DNA of 64,000 bases from Hyphomicrobiaceae bacterium (GCA_022842785.1 JALHOW010000006.1:248001-312000); one strand, 5' to 3'. Positions 26,661 to 38,363 are shown, counted from the stretch's first letter. Program-made: numbers and translations. Notes: generated from the letters alone by a model not told the origin.

Positions 26661-27449
26661 ATGATCCAGGATCACCCTCAGGATGCCTTGTCGCCCCGTC
26701 TAAGGTTTGGCCACGTGCTGCGCGCGATGGTGCCGGCGCTGCTCGCATTGTGTCTCGCTCCAGGTGGAGCCATCGGCCAGCCGACCGCCCTCGATGTCTG
26801 TGCCAACGCTTTCGATCCTGCGAGCGCCGTCGCTGGCTGCTCGGCCGTTGTCGACGCGGACTGGGCGAGCGACGAGCAACTTCGGCTCGCCTTCAACAAT
26901 CGTGCAAACGCGCTCGCCTATCTCGGTGACATCGAGGACGCCGTTGACGACTACGGCCGCGCGCTCGCCTATGATCCGCACTACGTGAATGCACGCTACA
27001 ATCGCGCGTGCCTCTATCTCGAGACGCAGAAGTTCGACGCGGCGATCGCGGACTTCGACGTCGTCCTGAGGCTCGAACCCAATCGCACGGATGCGCGCAA
27101 CAACCGTGCGCTCGCGCTGCTCCGCTCGAGCGATCTCGACGGCGCCATAGCGGGCTTCACGACCGTGATCGTGCTCGATCCGACCCATACCTTTGCCTAC
27201 AACAACCGTGGTGTCGCCTTCCGCCGCAAGGGTGACACGCCTCGCGCGCTTGCCGATTTCAGCATGGTGATCGCGCTTCGTCCGGACTTTGTCGGTGCTC
27301 TGAACAGCCGCGGCGAGCTGCACGCTGAGGCAGGGCGTTCGGACAAGGCTGTCGCCGACTTCAGGCGCGCACTCGCGCTCCAGCCTGATCATGCGGCCGC
27401 GCGCGCCAATCTGCGGGGTCTGCTCGGCGATAGCAGCGAGCATTGGTGA
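26661..27449 (+). CDS. Exported tetratricopeptide repeat protein
   Basis: 262 residues, GGAG seven bases before the ATG. A signal peptide (HVLRAMVPALLALCLAPGGA) is followed by an N-terminal Cys pair and then about five TPR units, each with the N-x-R-x-x-(A/L)...Y/F pattern (FNNRANALAYLGDIEDAVDD, YNRACLYLETQKFDAAIADF, NNRALALLRSSDLDGAIAGF, NNRGVAFRRKGDTPRALADF, LNSRGELHAEAGRSDKAVAD). It should act as a protein-binding scaffold in the periplasm. No specific partner is apparent. Confidence 0.85.
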   Translation: MIQDHPQDALSPRLRFGHVLRAMVPALLALCLAPGGAIGQPTALDVCANAFDPASAVAGCSAVVDADWASDEQLRLAFNNRANALAYLGDIEDAVDDYGRALAYDPHYVNARYNRACLYLETQKFDAAIADFDVVLRLEPNRTDARNNRALALLRSSDLDGAIAGFTTVIVLDPTHTFAYNNRGVAFRRKGDTPRALADFSMVIALRPDFVGALNSRGELHAEAGRSDKAVADFRRALALQPDHAAARANLRGLLGDSSEHW

Positions 27450-27533
27450 GCGCACCGCGGGCGTATCCCTCTGGCTTCGGCGGGCGGAGTGGTCTAAGGC
27501 AGGATGCATCGGCCACGTTCGATGGATCCGCTA

Positions 27534-28136
27534 ATGGCTCACACAACGCGACTGCTCTTTCTTGCAGGCTCGACGCGCACCGGCTCCTACAACAAGCGCC
27601 TCGCCGAACTAGGTGCCGAGATCGCCAACGCGAACGGCATCCACTCGACCTTTGCCGATCTCGGCGACTATCCCATGCCCATCTACGACGGCGATCTCGA
27701 AGCCGCCGACGGGCCGCCGGAGAATGCGCGCAAACTCAAGGCGCTGTTCGAGGTTCACCACGGCATTTTCATCGTCTCGCCGGAGTACAATGCGTCCATC
27801 CCGCCGCTGCTCAAGAACGCGCTTGACTGGGTGAGCCGAATCCGCGACGGGGAGGAGCCGCCGCTCGCCGTTTACAAGACGCGCGTCTTCGCCATCGGCT
27901 CGGCTTCGCCGGGCGCATTCGGCGGCATTCGTGGCCTTGGCGTGCTTCGTCAGACGCTGGAAATCGGCACCGGCGCTCTCGTGCTGCCCGACCAGTTCGC
28001 CGTACCGCGCGCCAGCACGGCATTTGCCGACAACGGGCATCTCGCGGACAAGAAATCCATGGAACTCTACAAGACGACGATCGAGAAACTCGCGCGGGCG
28101 GCGTTCGTCATGCACGGGGAGTTTCCCAAATCATGA
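27534..28136 (+). CDS. NADPH-dependent FMN reductase family protein
   Basis: 200 residues from ATG 27534 (MAHTTRLLFLAGSTRTGSYN); in-frame ATGs at 27504 and 27522 are possible but not supported by a ribosome binding site. The flavodoxin-like fold is shown by the FMN phosphate loop GSTRTGSYNKRLA and by SPEYNASIPPLLKNALDW, a signature of NAD(P)H-dependent FMN/quinone reductases. It probably reduces quinones or chromate-like acceptors. Its stop overlaps the pyrF start by four bases (ATGA), so the pair is coupled. Confidence 0.88.
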   Translation: MAHTTRLLFLAGSTRTGSYNKRLAELGAEIANANGIHSTFADLGDYPMPIYDGDLEAADGPPENARKLKALFEVHHGIFIVSPEYNASIPPLLKNALDWVSRIRDGEEPPLAVYKTRVFAIGSASPGAFGGIRGLGVLRQTLEIGTGALVLPDQFAVPRASTAFADNGHLADKKSMELYKTTIEKLARAAFVMHGEFPKS

Positions 28137-28849
28137 GCCGGCAACTCGCTGCACGCGACCGTCTGTTCGTCGCCCTCGATGTCGCGAGTGTGGATCGCGC
28201 GCGCCAGCTCGTAACGGAGCTCGGCGATACCGTCTCCTGCTACAAGGTTGGGCTAGAACTGTTGTTCGGCGGCGGTCTCGATTTCGCGCAGGGTCTCAAG
28301 GCCGCGGGCAAGACCGTGTTCCTCGACATGAAGCTGCTCGACATCGCCAACACCGTCGAGAAGGCCGCAGCCAACATCGCGAGCCTCGGCCTCGATTATC
28401 TGACGATCCACGGCACGGACACGAAGACCGTCGCCGCGGCCGTGAGCGGGCGTGGTGCGAGCAAGCTCAAGCTGCTCGCCGTGACTGTGCTCACAAGTCT
28501 CGAGCAGGCGGACCTCGAAGAGCAGGGCATCAAGGGCATGTCGCCCGCTGATCTCGTCGTGCATCGCGCGCGACTTGCGACAGCCGCTGGTGTCGACGGC
28601 ATTGTCGCCTCGGCGCAGGAAGCCACCATGATCCGCGCGGCCGTCGGGCCGGATGTGCTGATCGTGACGCCCGGCATTCGTCTCGCGGGTGGCGTGGCGG
28701 GTGATCAGGTGCGCGTCATGACACCGGGCAAGGCCATTGCGGCCGGCGCCGACTGCCTCGTCGTCGGACGCCCGATCACGGAAGCCGCCGATCCGCGCGC
28801 CGCGGCCGCAGCCTTCATCGCCGAGATCGACGCTGCGCTCACGATGTAG
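28133..28849 (+). CDS. pyrF: Orotidine 5'-phosphate decarboxylase
   Basis: 238 residues. The catalytic D-x-K-x-x-x-D array is LDMKLLDIANTV, the substrate Lys lies in CYKVGLELL, and the phosphate-binding end VTPGIR and VVGRPIT is intact. It catalyses the last step of UMP synthesis in the cytoplasm. Coupled to the upstream flavin reductase gene through an ATGA overlap. Confidence 0.97.
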   Translation: MSRQLAARDRLFVALDVASVDRARQLVTELGDTVSCYKVGLELLFGGGLDFAQGLKAAGKTVFLDMKLLDIANTVEKAAANIASLGLDYLTIHGTDTKTVAAAVSGRGASKLKLLAVTVLTSLEQADLEEQGIKGMSPADLVVHRARLATAAGVDGIVASAQEATMIRAAVGPDVLIVTPGIRLAGGVAGDQVRVMTPGKAIAAGADCLVVGRPITEAADPRAAAAAFIAEIDAALTM

Positions 28850-28949
28850 TGTTTCCTCCTGCTATCGCCCGCGACTGACGCGGTTGCCCGGTGTCTGCTA
28901 GGATCGGCGCTGCGTTGGGGGCGTATGTTGCGTTGTGCAGGAGGTGCCC

Positions 28950-29225
28950 ATGCGACGCTATATTATCGAACGCGCGATCCCTGCTGTCGGTACATTCGAG
29001 CGTGAGCAGTTGAGGGAGGCCGCGAAGACCTCCAACGGCGCCCTCGCCAAGCTTGCGCCGGACATCCAGTGGGTCGAGTCCTACGTGGCCGCCGACAAGA
29101 CGTTCTGTGTCTATCTGGCCAAGGACGAGGCCGTCATCCGCAAGCACGCCGAGATCAGCGGTTTCCCCGCGACGACGATCACGGAAGTGAAACGGACGAT
29201 CGATCCGACGACAGCGTCGAGCTGA
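28950..29225 (+). CDS. DUF4242 family protein
   Basis: 91 residues from ATG 28950, which follows a strong AGGAGG. The sequence MRRYIIERAIPAVGTFEREQ ... WVESYVAADKTFCVYLAKDE ... IRKHAEISGFPATTITEVK matches the compact ferredoxin-like DUF4242 family by its ER-x-I-P, W-x-x-S-Y and H-A-x-x-S-G-F-P patterns. Its molecular function is not established. Monocistronic, between pyrF and selD. Confidence 0.8.
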   Translation: MRRYIIERAIPAVGTFEREQLREAAKTSNGALAKLAPDIQWVESYVAADKTFCVYLAKDEAVIRKHAEISGFPATTITEVKRTIDPTTASS

Positions 29226-29398
29226 GATCATTCGCGGCTTGAATGGCCTTCATCGGGCATGCGGTCGTGTGTGCGTCGCACACGTCGACCGGCGTGCTTT
29301 GCCGCGCTTGTCATCGGCCCTCCTTATGTCCAGTATTCGAGCACTACTGGCAGCATCCGCCAGGGCTCTCGAGTTACGAGGCAAGGGAGAGTAAGCCG

Positions 29399-30445
29399 AT
29401 GAATGTACCTCAGGTTCGTCTGACCAGTCTTGCGCACGGTGGCGGCTGCGGCTGCAAGCTCGCGCCCAACGTGCTGCAGCAGCTTCTCGCCGATCAGCCG
29501 GCTATGGCGGCCTACAAGCAGCTCCTCGTCGGCACGGACACGGCGGATGACGCGGCCGTCTGGCAGCACGACGAGAACACCTGCATCATCGCGACGACCG
29601 ACTTCTTCATGCCCATGGTCGATGATCCCTTCGACTTCGGGCGCATCGCGGCGACCAACGCGATCTCCGACGTCTATGCCATGGGCGGCAAGCCGGTCAT
29701 GGCGCTCGCGGTGCTGGGTATGCCCGTCGACAAGATCCCCATCGAGATGGTGCGCGAGATCCTGAAGGGCGGCGCGAGCGTGTGCGCGACGGCGGGTATT
29801 CCCGTTGCGGGTGGCCATTCCATCGACTGTCCCGAGCCGGTGTACGGCCTCGCCGTCATCGGCGTATGCCGCCCCGAGCAGGTGCGCCGCAATGCCGATG
29901 CCAAAGCGGGTGATGCGCTGATCCTCACGAAGGCGATCGGTGTCGGTATTTATTCGGCGGCCATCAAGAAGGGCGTGCTGCCGCCGGCCGGCTACACGGA
30001 GATGATCGCCTCGACGACGCTGCTCAACAAGATCGGCGCCGAGCTTGCCGAGGACAAGGATGTGCACGCGATCACGGACGTGACGGGCTTCGGCATTCTC
30101 GGCCACGGGCTCGAAATGGCGCGCGGCTCAGGCCTCACGCTGAACATCAAGGCGAGCGAGGTGCCGCTGCTGACCCAGGCCGAGAAGCTCGCGCAGGAAG
30201 GGCATGTCACGGGTGCTTCGCATCGCAATTGGGCGAGCTATGGCGAGAGCGTCGTGCTGCCGGAGGGCATTCCCGACTGGCGCCGTCATCTGCTGACGGA
30301 CCCGCAGACCTCAGGCGGCCTCCTCGTCGCCTGCGCACCGGGACGTGCGAACGACCTCGTCGCGAAGATTAAAGCGGCGGGTTATGCGTCGACGCGCGTG
30401 GTCGGGACAGCCGAGGCGGGTGAGGCGAAGGTGAGGGTGGGGTAG
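29399..30445 (+). CDS. selD: Selenide, water dikinase
   Basis: 348 residues from ATG 29399, preceded by GGGAGAG about six bases upstream. The catalytic motif GGGCGCK carries a Cys at the position that is Cys or Sec in SelD proteins, so this is the Cys form. Further family blocks are [53 protein letters not shown] and DPQTSGGLL. It makes selenophosphate from selenide and ATP, for selenocysteine or 2-selenouridine tRNA. No selA, selB, mnmH or tRNA-Sec is in the window, so the end use cannot be told. Confidence 0.96.
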   Translation: MNVPQVRLTSLAHGGGCGCKLAPNVLQQLLADQPAMAAYKQLLVGTDTADDAAVWQHDENTCIIATTDFFMPMVDDPFDFGRIAATNAISDVYAMGGKPVMALAVLGMPVDKIPIEMVREILKGGASVCATAGIPVAGGHSIDCPEPVYGLAVIGVCRPEQVRRNADAKAGDALILTKAIGVGIYSAAIKKGVLPPAGYTEMIASTTLLNKIGAELAEDKDVHAITDVTGFGILGHGLEMARGSGLTLNIKASEVPLLTQAEKLAQEGHVTGASHRNWASYGESVVLPEGIPDWRRHLLTDPQTSGGLLVACAPGRANDLVAKIKAAGYASTRVVGTAEAGEAKVRVG

Positions 30446-30531
30446 GGTGAGCAGAACCGCCTGTGGCAGTGCGTTCCGACGCAATGCGCAAGCTCCGACT
30501 TTTCGGAAGGCAGCAGAGTAAGCGCTGGATC

Positions 30532-31650
30532 ATGCCTAGAGATGCGAATGGCCACAAGAGAGGCCGAAATGATCCATGTTGGTGCGGGTCGGGCAGAAAG
30601 TTCAAGAATTGCCACTTGAGCCGCAGCACCGAAGAACCTACCGCGCGCCACGAAGCCCTAAATGGTGCGTTGTCCTCCTTCAAATTTGAAGAGTGTTCGT
30701 GTCCGGCGGATTGGAGACACGAATGCAGTGGAAATATAGTCAGAGCGCACAGTCTCTCCCGGCGGAATGCACTCGCAACGGTCACGGAAGCAGGGCACGT
30801 CTTCTCTCTGACGCCCGATATGAAGCAGCTTTTCAATCATGATAGGATTGAATTTAAGAATAAGAGCGCAAAGGCGGCGTCAACATTCACAGGCTTCTGC
30901 GGCTATCATGACAATAGGATATTCCTGAAGCTCGATAACAACGAGTTCGATGGTGGCGTCGAGATGACGTTCCTGTCGGCATGCCGAACTCTGTGCCGCG
31001 AGCTATTCGTAAAAAGGGGGCAGCTTCGTAGCGCAGAATTTGGTCGGGGCATGGATCGGGGGAGGGGTGTCAACGCGCAGATTCAGATTCAGCAGATTGC
31101 GTCTGACTTATTTGACGGCGCGAATGTAGCTCTCGACGAGCTGGAGGAACTAAGGCGTCTGTTCGAGCCCGCTCTAAAGGGAGGAGACTACAGCGAATTC
31201 GCTTTCGCAAATTATCACTTCAACGTGCAGCCACACCTTGTGAGCGCTGGCGGCTTCAATCCGTCCCATGACACGAGCGCTGCTTTTCTTCAAAGCCTAG
31301 ATTTGGCTACGAGAACGGAGAACGTTTTCTTCTCCATTCTGCCTGATGGCGATGGCTTCTGGGCCTCCTTTATGTGGAGGCGAAGTCACACGCTAGTGAG
31401 GCGGTTTGTCGATGACGTGGAGGAGAATTTCTGTAGCCCAGGTGGAGCTTATGGTGTTGCGCTGTCGCATATCGAAAACACGTTCATGCGGCCATCATTC
31501 TGGGAGAGCCTACCAGAGGCAACGAAGGCCGATTTCTCTTTTTTGCATTCAATGGATATTTGGCATCAAGATTATCGCGGAGCTAAGAATGTTGTTGCTA
31601 GGCTATCATTGCAGTATCCTGGGGAAGCAGACAGAATTCTGAAGCAATAG
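30532..31650 (+). CDS. SEC-C motif protein with Cys/His cluster, unknown function
   Basis: 372 residues from ATG 30532; in-frame ATGs at 30484 and 30463 are possible and no ribosome binding site decides. Residues about 8-30 hold a SEC-C zinc motif (RGRNDPCWCGSGRKFKNCH: CxC-x8-CH). A second set of metal-ligand candidates follows: ECSCPADWRHECSG, IVRAHSLSR and FCGYHDNRIF, reminiscent of an HNH-type or treble-clef knuckle but not enough to call a nuclease. The remaining ~230 residues are unrecognised. GC is visibly lower than in selD or dnaJ, suggesting acquisition. It converges with dnaJ. Confidence 0.75.
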   Translation: MPRDANGHKRGRNDPCWCGSGRKFKNCHLSRSTEEPTARHEALNGALSSFKFEECSCPADWRHECSGNIVRAHSLSRRNALATVTEAGHVFSLTPDMKQLFNHDRIEFKNKSAKAASTFTGFCGYHDNRIFLKLDNNEFDGGVEMTFLSACRTLCRELFVKRGQLRSAEFGRGMDRGRGVNAQIQIQQIASDLFDGANVALDELEELRRLFEPALKGGDYSEFAFANYHFNVQPHLVSAGGFNPSHDTSAAFLQSLDLATRTENVFFSILPDGDGFWASFMWRRSHTLVRRFVDDVEENFCSPGGAYGVALSHIENTFMRPSFWESLPEATKADFSFLHSMDIWHQDYRGAKNVVARLSLQYPGEADRILKQ

Positions 31651-31724
31651 CGCGTACAATACGAGTGGAGCAGCTGCCTTAGTGTAAATCAATAGCTAGC
31701 TAATGCGTTTCACGTCCGAACAAC

Positions 31725-32876
31725 TCACCCACCCTTACCCGGGTCGACGAAGAACTCCTTCACGCGCGCGAAGAACCCACTCGACGCGGGGTTGGTCTCT
31801 TTGTTCGACTCGCGCTCGAACTCTTCGAGCAGCTCGCGCTGCTTGCGGGTGAGGTTCTTCGGCGTCTCCACCTCGACCTGAATGTACATGTCGCCCTGCA
31901 CCTTCGAGCGCAGAACCGGCATGCCCTTGCTCTTGAGGCGGAATTGCTTGCCGTTCTCGGTCCCCGACGGCACCGGCATCCGCACGCGATTGCCCTCGAC
32001 GGTCGGCACATCGACATTGCCGCCGAGCGCGGCCGTGGTCATGGAGATCGGCACGCGGCAGAAAATGTCCGCGCCATCGCGCTGGAAGAACTCGTGCGGC
32101 TTGATGGACAGGAAAATATAGAGATCGCCCGTCGGCCCGCCGCGCTGGCCAGCCTCGCCCTCGCCCGCGAGGCGAATGCGTGTGCCGTCCTCGACGCCCG
32201 GCGGAATGGAAACCGCGAGCGTGCGCTCCTTGGTCTGGCGGCCATGGCCACGGCAGTCGGGGCAGGGATCGTCGATCGTCTCGCCGCGACCCTGGCAGGA
32301 GGGGCACGTGCGCTCGATGGTGAAAAAGCCCTGGCTCGCGCGCACTTTGCCCTGGCCGGCGCAGGTCGCGCATGTCGTCGGGCGCGAGCCCGCGCGCGCG
32401 CCTGAGCCGGAGCAGGTTTCGCACGTGACGCTCGTCGGCACGCGGATCTGCGCCTGCTTGCCGGTGAAAGCTTCCTGGAGGGTGATCTCCATATTGTAGC
32501 GGAGGTCGGCGCCGCGCTCGCGCGTATTGCGCTGGCGACCGCCGCCACGGCGCCCGCCCATGAACTCGCCGAAGAGATCGTCGAAGATGTCGGACATGGA
32601 CGAGGAGAAGTCCGGTCCGAAGCCGCCCGGCCCGCCAGGACCGCGCCCGCCCTCGAAGGCTGCGTGGCCGAACTGGTCGTAGGCGGCGCGCTTCTGCTCG
32701 TCCTTCAGGACCTCGTAGGCCTCGTTGATCTCCTTGAACTTCTGCTCGGAGGAGGCGTCGTCGGGATTGCGGTCGGGATGAAGCTCCTTGGCGAGGCGGC
32801 GGAACGCAGACTTGATGTCCGCGTCGCTCGCGCCGCGCTTGATGCCGAGCACATCGTAATAGTCGCGTTTAGCCAT
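31725..32876 (-). CDS. dnaJ: Chaperone protein DnaJ
   Basis: 383 residues. J domain with the HPD motif ([10 protein letters not shown]), a Gly/Phe-rich region ([17 protein letters not shown]), then four CxxCxGxG zinc motifs ([32 protein letters not shown]) and the C-terminal substrate-binding domains. It delivers unfolded clients to DnaK and stimulates its ATPase. It is the last gene of hrcA-grpE-dnaK-dnaJ, separated from dnaK by 194 bases that hold a branched inverted repeat. Confidence 0.98.
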   Translation of the reverse strand: MAKRDYYDVLGIKRGASDADIKSAFRRLAKELHPDRNPDDASSEQKFKEINEAYEVLKDEQKRAAYDQFGHAAFEGGRGPGGPGGFGPDFSSSMSDIFDDLFGEFMGGRRGGGRQRNTRERGADLRYNMEITLQEAFTGKQAQIRVPTSVTCETCSGSGARAGSRPTTCATCAGQGKVRASQGFFTIERTCPSCQGRGETIDDPCPDCRGHGRQTKERTLAVSIPPGVEDGTRIRLAGEGEAGQRGGPTGDLYIFLSIKPHEFFQRDGADIFCRVPISMTTAALGGNVDVPTVEGNRVRMPVPSGTENGKQFRLKSKGMPVLRSKVQGDMYIQVEVETPKNLTRKQRELLEEFERESNKETNPASSGFFARVKEFFVDPGKGG

Positions 32877-32960
32877 GAGAACGTGATCCGATCCCCGCCC
32901 GCCGGGTCAGGCCCCCACCAGGGCCTCCACGGGCATTTTGCGTCACTCCAGGCATGAATT

Positions 32961-33051
32961 GACCCCTGACCGGTTCGCTGTCGCCTGGACCGAGGAGGTC
33001 CCCGAGATGATCCGGTGGAGCATCTCAGTGGCGTCGTGGCGGTCAGGGGTC
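32961..33051 (-). ncRNA. Branched RNA-like structure between dnaK and dnaJ
   Basis: A perfect 12-base inverted repeat, GACCCCTGACCG (32961-32972) and CGGTCAGGGGTC (33040-33051), encloses two further perfect hairpins: GGACC/GGTCC (32987-33001, loop of five) and GAGATG/CATCTC (33004-33026, loop of 11). A closing stem with two arms suggests a folded RNA of about 91 bases rather than a simple terminator; no T-run follows on either strand. It sits in the dnaK-dnaJ mRNA and could influence processing, stability or dnaJ translation. Not recognised as a known family. Confidence 0.5.
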
Positions 33052-33070
33052 TGCATTGCTAGCTCCGAGG

Positions 33071-35005
<1,935 letters not shown>

Positions 35006-35125
35006 TTTCTTCTCAATCCTCTCGTTGCGGCAAACCGGCCGGGCCCGCTACGGCACCCGATAGTGCTTTAAACCCGCGGGGGTCGGCAGCTCCGGTTCCC
35101 TGGAGTTGGTTATTTGGCTGACCGG

Positions 35126-35155
35126 TATATAGGAGTGCCTCGGAGGCCCTGCAAC
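35126..35155 (-). promoter_or_regulatory. RpoH-like heat-shock promoter of dnaK
   Basis: On the minus strand GTTGCA (35150-35155) is followed 16 bases later by CCTATATA (35126-35133). This resembles the alphaproteobacterial RpoH consensus (CTTG, 16-18 bases, CYTATNT), with G in place of the first C. It is about 120 bases upstream of the dnaK start, in the grpE-dnaK gap. Confidence 0.5.
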
Positions 35156-35207
35156 GCCCGCAATCCACACCTTTGTGACAATTTTGCACTGCGAGTTTGC
35201 ATGAGCC

Positions 35208-35954
35208 TTATGCTTCAGGCGAAGGCCCCGAAGAGCCCCCGTTAGCGGCGTTGTCGTTTTCGGCTTCAGACGCTGCCGCGGCAGCCCCCGTTGCGTCTGC
35301 ACCCTGCGGCTGGGTGGCCTTCTCGACCTTCGGTCCGCCCTTGGCGACGACGACCGATGCGGGCCGCAGAACCCGGTCCTCGATGGTGTAGCCGGCCTCG
35401 AACACGCGCACGACCGTGCCGTTCGGCACGCTCGCATCCTGGTGCTCCATGACCGCCTGGTGTTGATGAGGATCGAATGCCGCACCTTCCGCGGCTATGC
35501 GCTTGATGCCGTAGCGCTCAAGCACGCCGGCAAGTCCGCGCTCGGTCACCGTTACGCCATCGAGGAGGCCCTTGAGGACCGGATCGGAGGTATCGGTCGG
35601 CACGGCGGCCAGTGCCCGCTCCAGATTGTCGGCAACGGACAGCATGTCCTTGGCGAACTTGGAGACGGCGTATTTCTGCGTATCGAGGCGCTCGCGCTCT
35701 CCGCGCTTGCGGACGTTGTCCATCTCTGCGTAGGCACGCAGGACCTGATCTTTCAGATCGCGCACCTCGGCCTGGAGGGCCTCCAGGCGCGCGGTATCCG
35801 GCGCCGGCTCCGCAGCGACTTCGCCTGCCTGCTGGCTGTACTCGGCGGCTGCTGCGTCGCGCTTCGCGGCGGTGCCGCCGGTGGCGTTCTGCTCAGGCTC
35901 GGGCGCCCCGGCGCCATACCCCGGTGCCTGGGGGTCTTGGGTCTGATTGCTCAT
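35208..35954 (-). CDS. grpE: Nucleotide exchange factor GrpE
   Basis: 248 residues. A coiled coil (LEALQAEVRDLKDQVLRAYA and EMDNVRKRGERERLD) precedes the beta-rich head with GVTVTERGLAGVLERYGIKR and FDPHQHQAVMEHQD. The ~45-residue Gly/Ala/Gln-rich N-terminus and ~30-residue acidic C-terminus make it longer than the 197-residue E. coli protein. It releases ADP from DnaK and is itself a thermosensor. Follows hrcA by 117 bases. Confidence 0.97.
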   Translation of the reverse strand: MSNQTQDPQAPGYGAGAPEPEQNATGGTAAKRDAAAAEYSQQAGEVAAEPAPDTARLEALQAEVRDLKDQVLRAYAEMDNVRKRGERERLDTQKYAVSKFAKDMLSVADNLERALAAVPTDTSDPVLKGLLDGVTVTERGLAGVLERYGIKRIAAEGAAFDPHQHQAVMEHQDASVPNGTVVRVFEAGYTIEDRVLRPASVVVAKGGPKVEKATQPQGADATGAAAAASEAENDNAANGGSSGPSPEA

Positions 35955-36071
35955 GCTTCCTCGTGCTCGTCCAAATGAATAGCGCGATAGATATGCTCAG
36001 CGCCGCCGGGTCCGAGCGTCCGGCAAGCGATCGCGCTCGACCCTCGCATATCATGCCCCAGGGCGGCAAAA

Positions 36072-37142
36072 TCAAGTCAAAGTGCGGCTTACCAGTCGTG
36101 CAGTGTAGTCGACCATCGGAATGATCCGGGCATAATTCAGGCGCGTCGGGCCGATCACGCCGAGCACGCCGACGATGTTGCGCGAGGAATCGCGGAAGGG
36201 CGATACGATCAGCGACGATCCCGACAGCGAGAAGAGCTGGTTCTCCGAGCCGATGAAGATATGCACGCCATCGCCCCTCTCGGCGAGACCGAGGAGCTGG
36301 ACCAGCTCGCGCTTCGCTTCGAGGTCATCGAAGAGCTGACGAATGCGCTCGAGATCCTCGATGGCCGTCAGATCCTTGAGCAGGTTTCCCTGCCCTCGCA
36401 CGATGAGGCTCTTGCGCTCATCGCCCGCACCTGACCAGGTCGCGAGCCCGGCCTCGATCACCTTCTTCGTGAGGGCGTCGAGTTCGGCCTTGGCAGTTGC
36501 GAGCTGCCTCTCGATCGCAACCTTCGCCTCGCTGAGATTGAGCCCGCGAATTTGCGCATTGAGATAGTTTGTCGCCTCTACCAGCGCGGACGGCGGGAGC
36601 CCGCGGGGGATGTTGATGACGCGGTTCTCGACCGTCTGATCCTCGCGAACGAGAACGACGAGCGCCTTGCCCGGTTCGAGCGGCACGAACTCGATGTGCT
36701 TCAGATGATCGTCGCGTTTCTCGCTGATGACGAGGCCGGCGCAATGCGAAAGGCCCGAGATCATGTCGCCGGCTTCGGCAAGCACCTGATCGACCGAGCG
36801 CTGCCGCTTGACCTTGACCTGGGCCTCGATCTGGCGGCGCTCCTCATCCGTCAGGTTGCCGACCTCGAGCAGGCCGTCGACGAAGAGGCGGAGGCCGGTT
36901 TGCGTCGGTAGACGTCCCGCGGACGTGTGCGGTGCATAGATGAGGCCGAGGTGCTCGAGGTCCGACATGACGTTGCGGACAGAGGCCGGCGAGAGCGTCA
37001 TCGGCAAATGGCGCGAGAGATTGCGTGAGCCGACGGGTTCCCCCGTCGCGAGGTACGACTCGACGATGTGGCGGAAGATCTCGCGCGTGCGCTCATTGAG
37101 CTGGATGAGTCCGGTCGCGCTTTCCTTGGTGGGTCGGTCCAA
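36072..37142 (-). CDS. hrcA: Heat-inducible transcription repressor HrcA
   Basis: 356 residues. The start codon is TTG at 37142, with GGAGG seven bases upstream, and no ATG in frame is near the conserved N-terminus ([20 protein letters not shown], the winged helix). GSRNLSRHL and [14 protein letters not shown] are the DNA-recognition part, and the effector domain ends with [20 protein letters not shown]. HrcA represses genes carrying CIRCE operators, in alphaproteobacteria mainly groESL. I see no CIRCE sequence upstream of hrcA, grpE or dnaK here, so it probably does not repress this operon. Confidence 0.96.
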   Translation of the reverse strand: MDRPTKESATGLIQLNERTREIFRHIVESYLATGEPVGSRNLSRHLPMTLSPASVRNVMSDLEHLGLIYAPHTSAGRLPTQTGLRLFVDGLLEVGNLTDEERRQIEAQVKVKRQRSVDQVLAEAGDMISGLSHCAGLVISEKRDDHLKHIEFVPLEPGKALVVLVREDQTVENRVINIPRGLPPSALVEATNYLNAQIRGLNLSEAKVAIERQLATAKAELDALTKKVIEAGLATWSGAGDERKSLIVRGQGNLLKDLTAIEDLERIRQLFDDLEAKRELVQLLGLAERGDGVHIFIGSENQLFSLSGSSLIVSPFRDSSRNIVGVLGVIGPTRLNYARIIPMVDYTARLVSRTLT

Positions 37143-37189
37143 TGCTCACCTCCGGGGGCGCAAGCCTGTGGGCGCCGTGGTGGTCCATC

Positions 37190-37218
37190 ATGTTAGGAAT
37201 GCGCTGATCGTTCGTCAA
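37190..37218 (-). promoter_or_regulatory. Sigma-70 type promoter of hrcA
   Basis: On the minus strand TTGACG (37213-37218), a 17-base spacer and TAACAT (37190-37195). This is close to the housekeeping consensus with ideal spacing, and lies about 50 bases upstream of the TTG start of hrcA. Confidence 0.55.
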
Positions 37219-37322
37219 ACTAGTGGTGCGGCGACTTATTTCAATGGGTTGCGGTGAGCTGCAAGCCGCCTATGCTGATGCAACAGAACCGTGCCCGCGG
37301 AAGCCGTCTCGAGGAGGCCGAC

Positions 37323-38240
37323 ATGAGCAAACTACCCGACCACGATCCCATCCCAGGTGACGCGTTCTCCTGCGATGCCATCGAGCACGTTATCGTGCCG
37401 CGTGCACGCGATATCGGCGGATTCGAAGTGCGCCGCGCGCTCCCCTCCGCCGCTAAGCAGATGGTCGGCCCGTTCATATTCTTCGACCAGATGGGCCCCG
37501 CCGAGTTCCTGCTCGGCACCGGCATGGATGTGCGCCCGCACCCGCATATCGGGCTCGCGACGGTGACCTATCTCTTTCAGGGCGAGATCTGGCACCGCGA
37601 CAGCCTCGGAACGTCGCTACCGATCAAACCGGGTGAGCTGAACCTCATGTCGGCTGGTTCCGGGATCGTCCATTCGGAGCGTACGAGCACCGAGGTGCGG
37701 TCCCACCAGCACGAGCTGTACGGCATCCAGGCCTGGGCGGCGCTGCCGAAATCGCACGAGGAAACTCCGCCCAAATTTGCGCATCATGGCGCGGAGGAGC
37801 TGCCGCGCATCATGGGCGAGGGCAAGCGTGTCCGCCTCATCATGGGTGAGCTGTACGGCCAGCGCTCGCCTGTCGAGTTCCCGCATCCGAGCTTTTATGC
37901 CGAGGCCGTGCTGGCACCTGGCGCGGTGTTGCCGCTCGATCCAGCCTATGACGAGCGCGCGGTCTACATCGTCGCGGGTGAGATCGACATTGCCGGCGAT
38001 CGCTTCGAGCCGGGCCGGCTGCTCATCTTCCGGCCGGGCGATCGCATCTCGATCCTGGCATTGAGCAACGCGCGTCTCATGCTGCTCGGAGGTGAGCCCA
38101 TGGATGGCCCGCGGCACATCTGGTGGAACTTCGTATCGTCCTCGCAGGATCGCATCAACGCTGCGAAAGCCGACTGGAAAGCGAAGCGCTTCGATACTGT
38201 TCCTGGCGATGCGGAAGAATTCATTCCAGCGCCGGAATAA
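37323..38240 (+). CDS. Pirin family protein
   Basis: 305 residues from ATG 37323, preceded by AGGAGG. The bicupin fold of pirins is shown by GPFIFFDQMGPAEF, the metal-ligand stretch RPHPHIGLATVTYLFQGEIW and HRDSLGT, and SAGSGIVHSER, with a second cupin in the C-terminal half (LPLDPAYDERAVYIVAGEID). Bacterial pirins bind iron or other metals; some are quercetinases, but the function of most is unknown. Divergent from hrcA. Confidence 0.9.
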   Translation: MSKLPDHDPIPGDAFSCDAIEHVIVPRARDIGGFEVRRALPSAAKQMVGPFIFFDQMGPAEFLLGTGMDVRPHPHIGLATVTYLFQGEIWHRDSLGTSLPIKPGELNLMSAGSGIVHSERTSTEVRSHQHELYGIQAWAALPKSHEETPPKFAHHGAEELPRIMGEGKRVRLIMGELYGQRSPVEFPHPSFYAEAVLAPGAVLPLDPAYDERAVYIVAGEIDIAGDRFEPGRLLIFRPGDRISILALSNARLMLLGGEPMDGPRHIWWNFVSSSQDRINAAKADWKAKRFDTVPGDAEEFIPAPE

Positions 38241-38363
38241 CCAAGTGCAACTGCAGCGCGCAGCCATGCCGCACTGACTACCATCACGTCTGCAATTCTG
38301 TCTGCAACCGACAATCCGCCTTGCGCGTTTCCGGGTATCAGCCAACAGCAGAAGGATAAGCAG

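Noticed and set aside
29226-29398. tRNA-Sec or a riboswitch upstream of selD
   Set aside because: No long acceptor/extra-arm cloverleaf with a TCA anticodon and no recognisable aptamer.
37143-37322. CIRCE operator upstream of hrcA
   Set aside because: No TTAGCACTC/GAGTGCTAA inverted repeat here or before grpE or dnaK.
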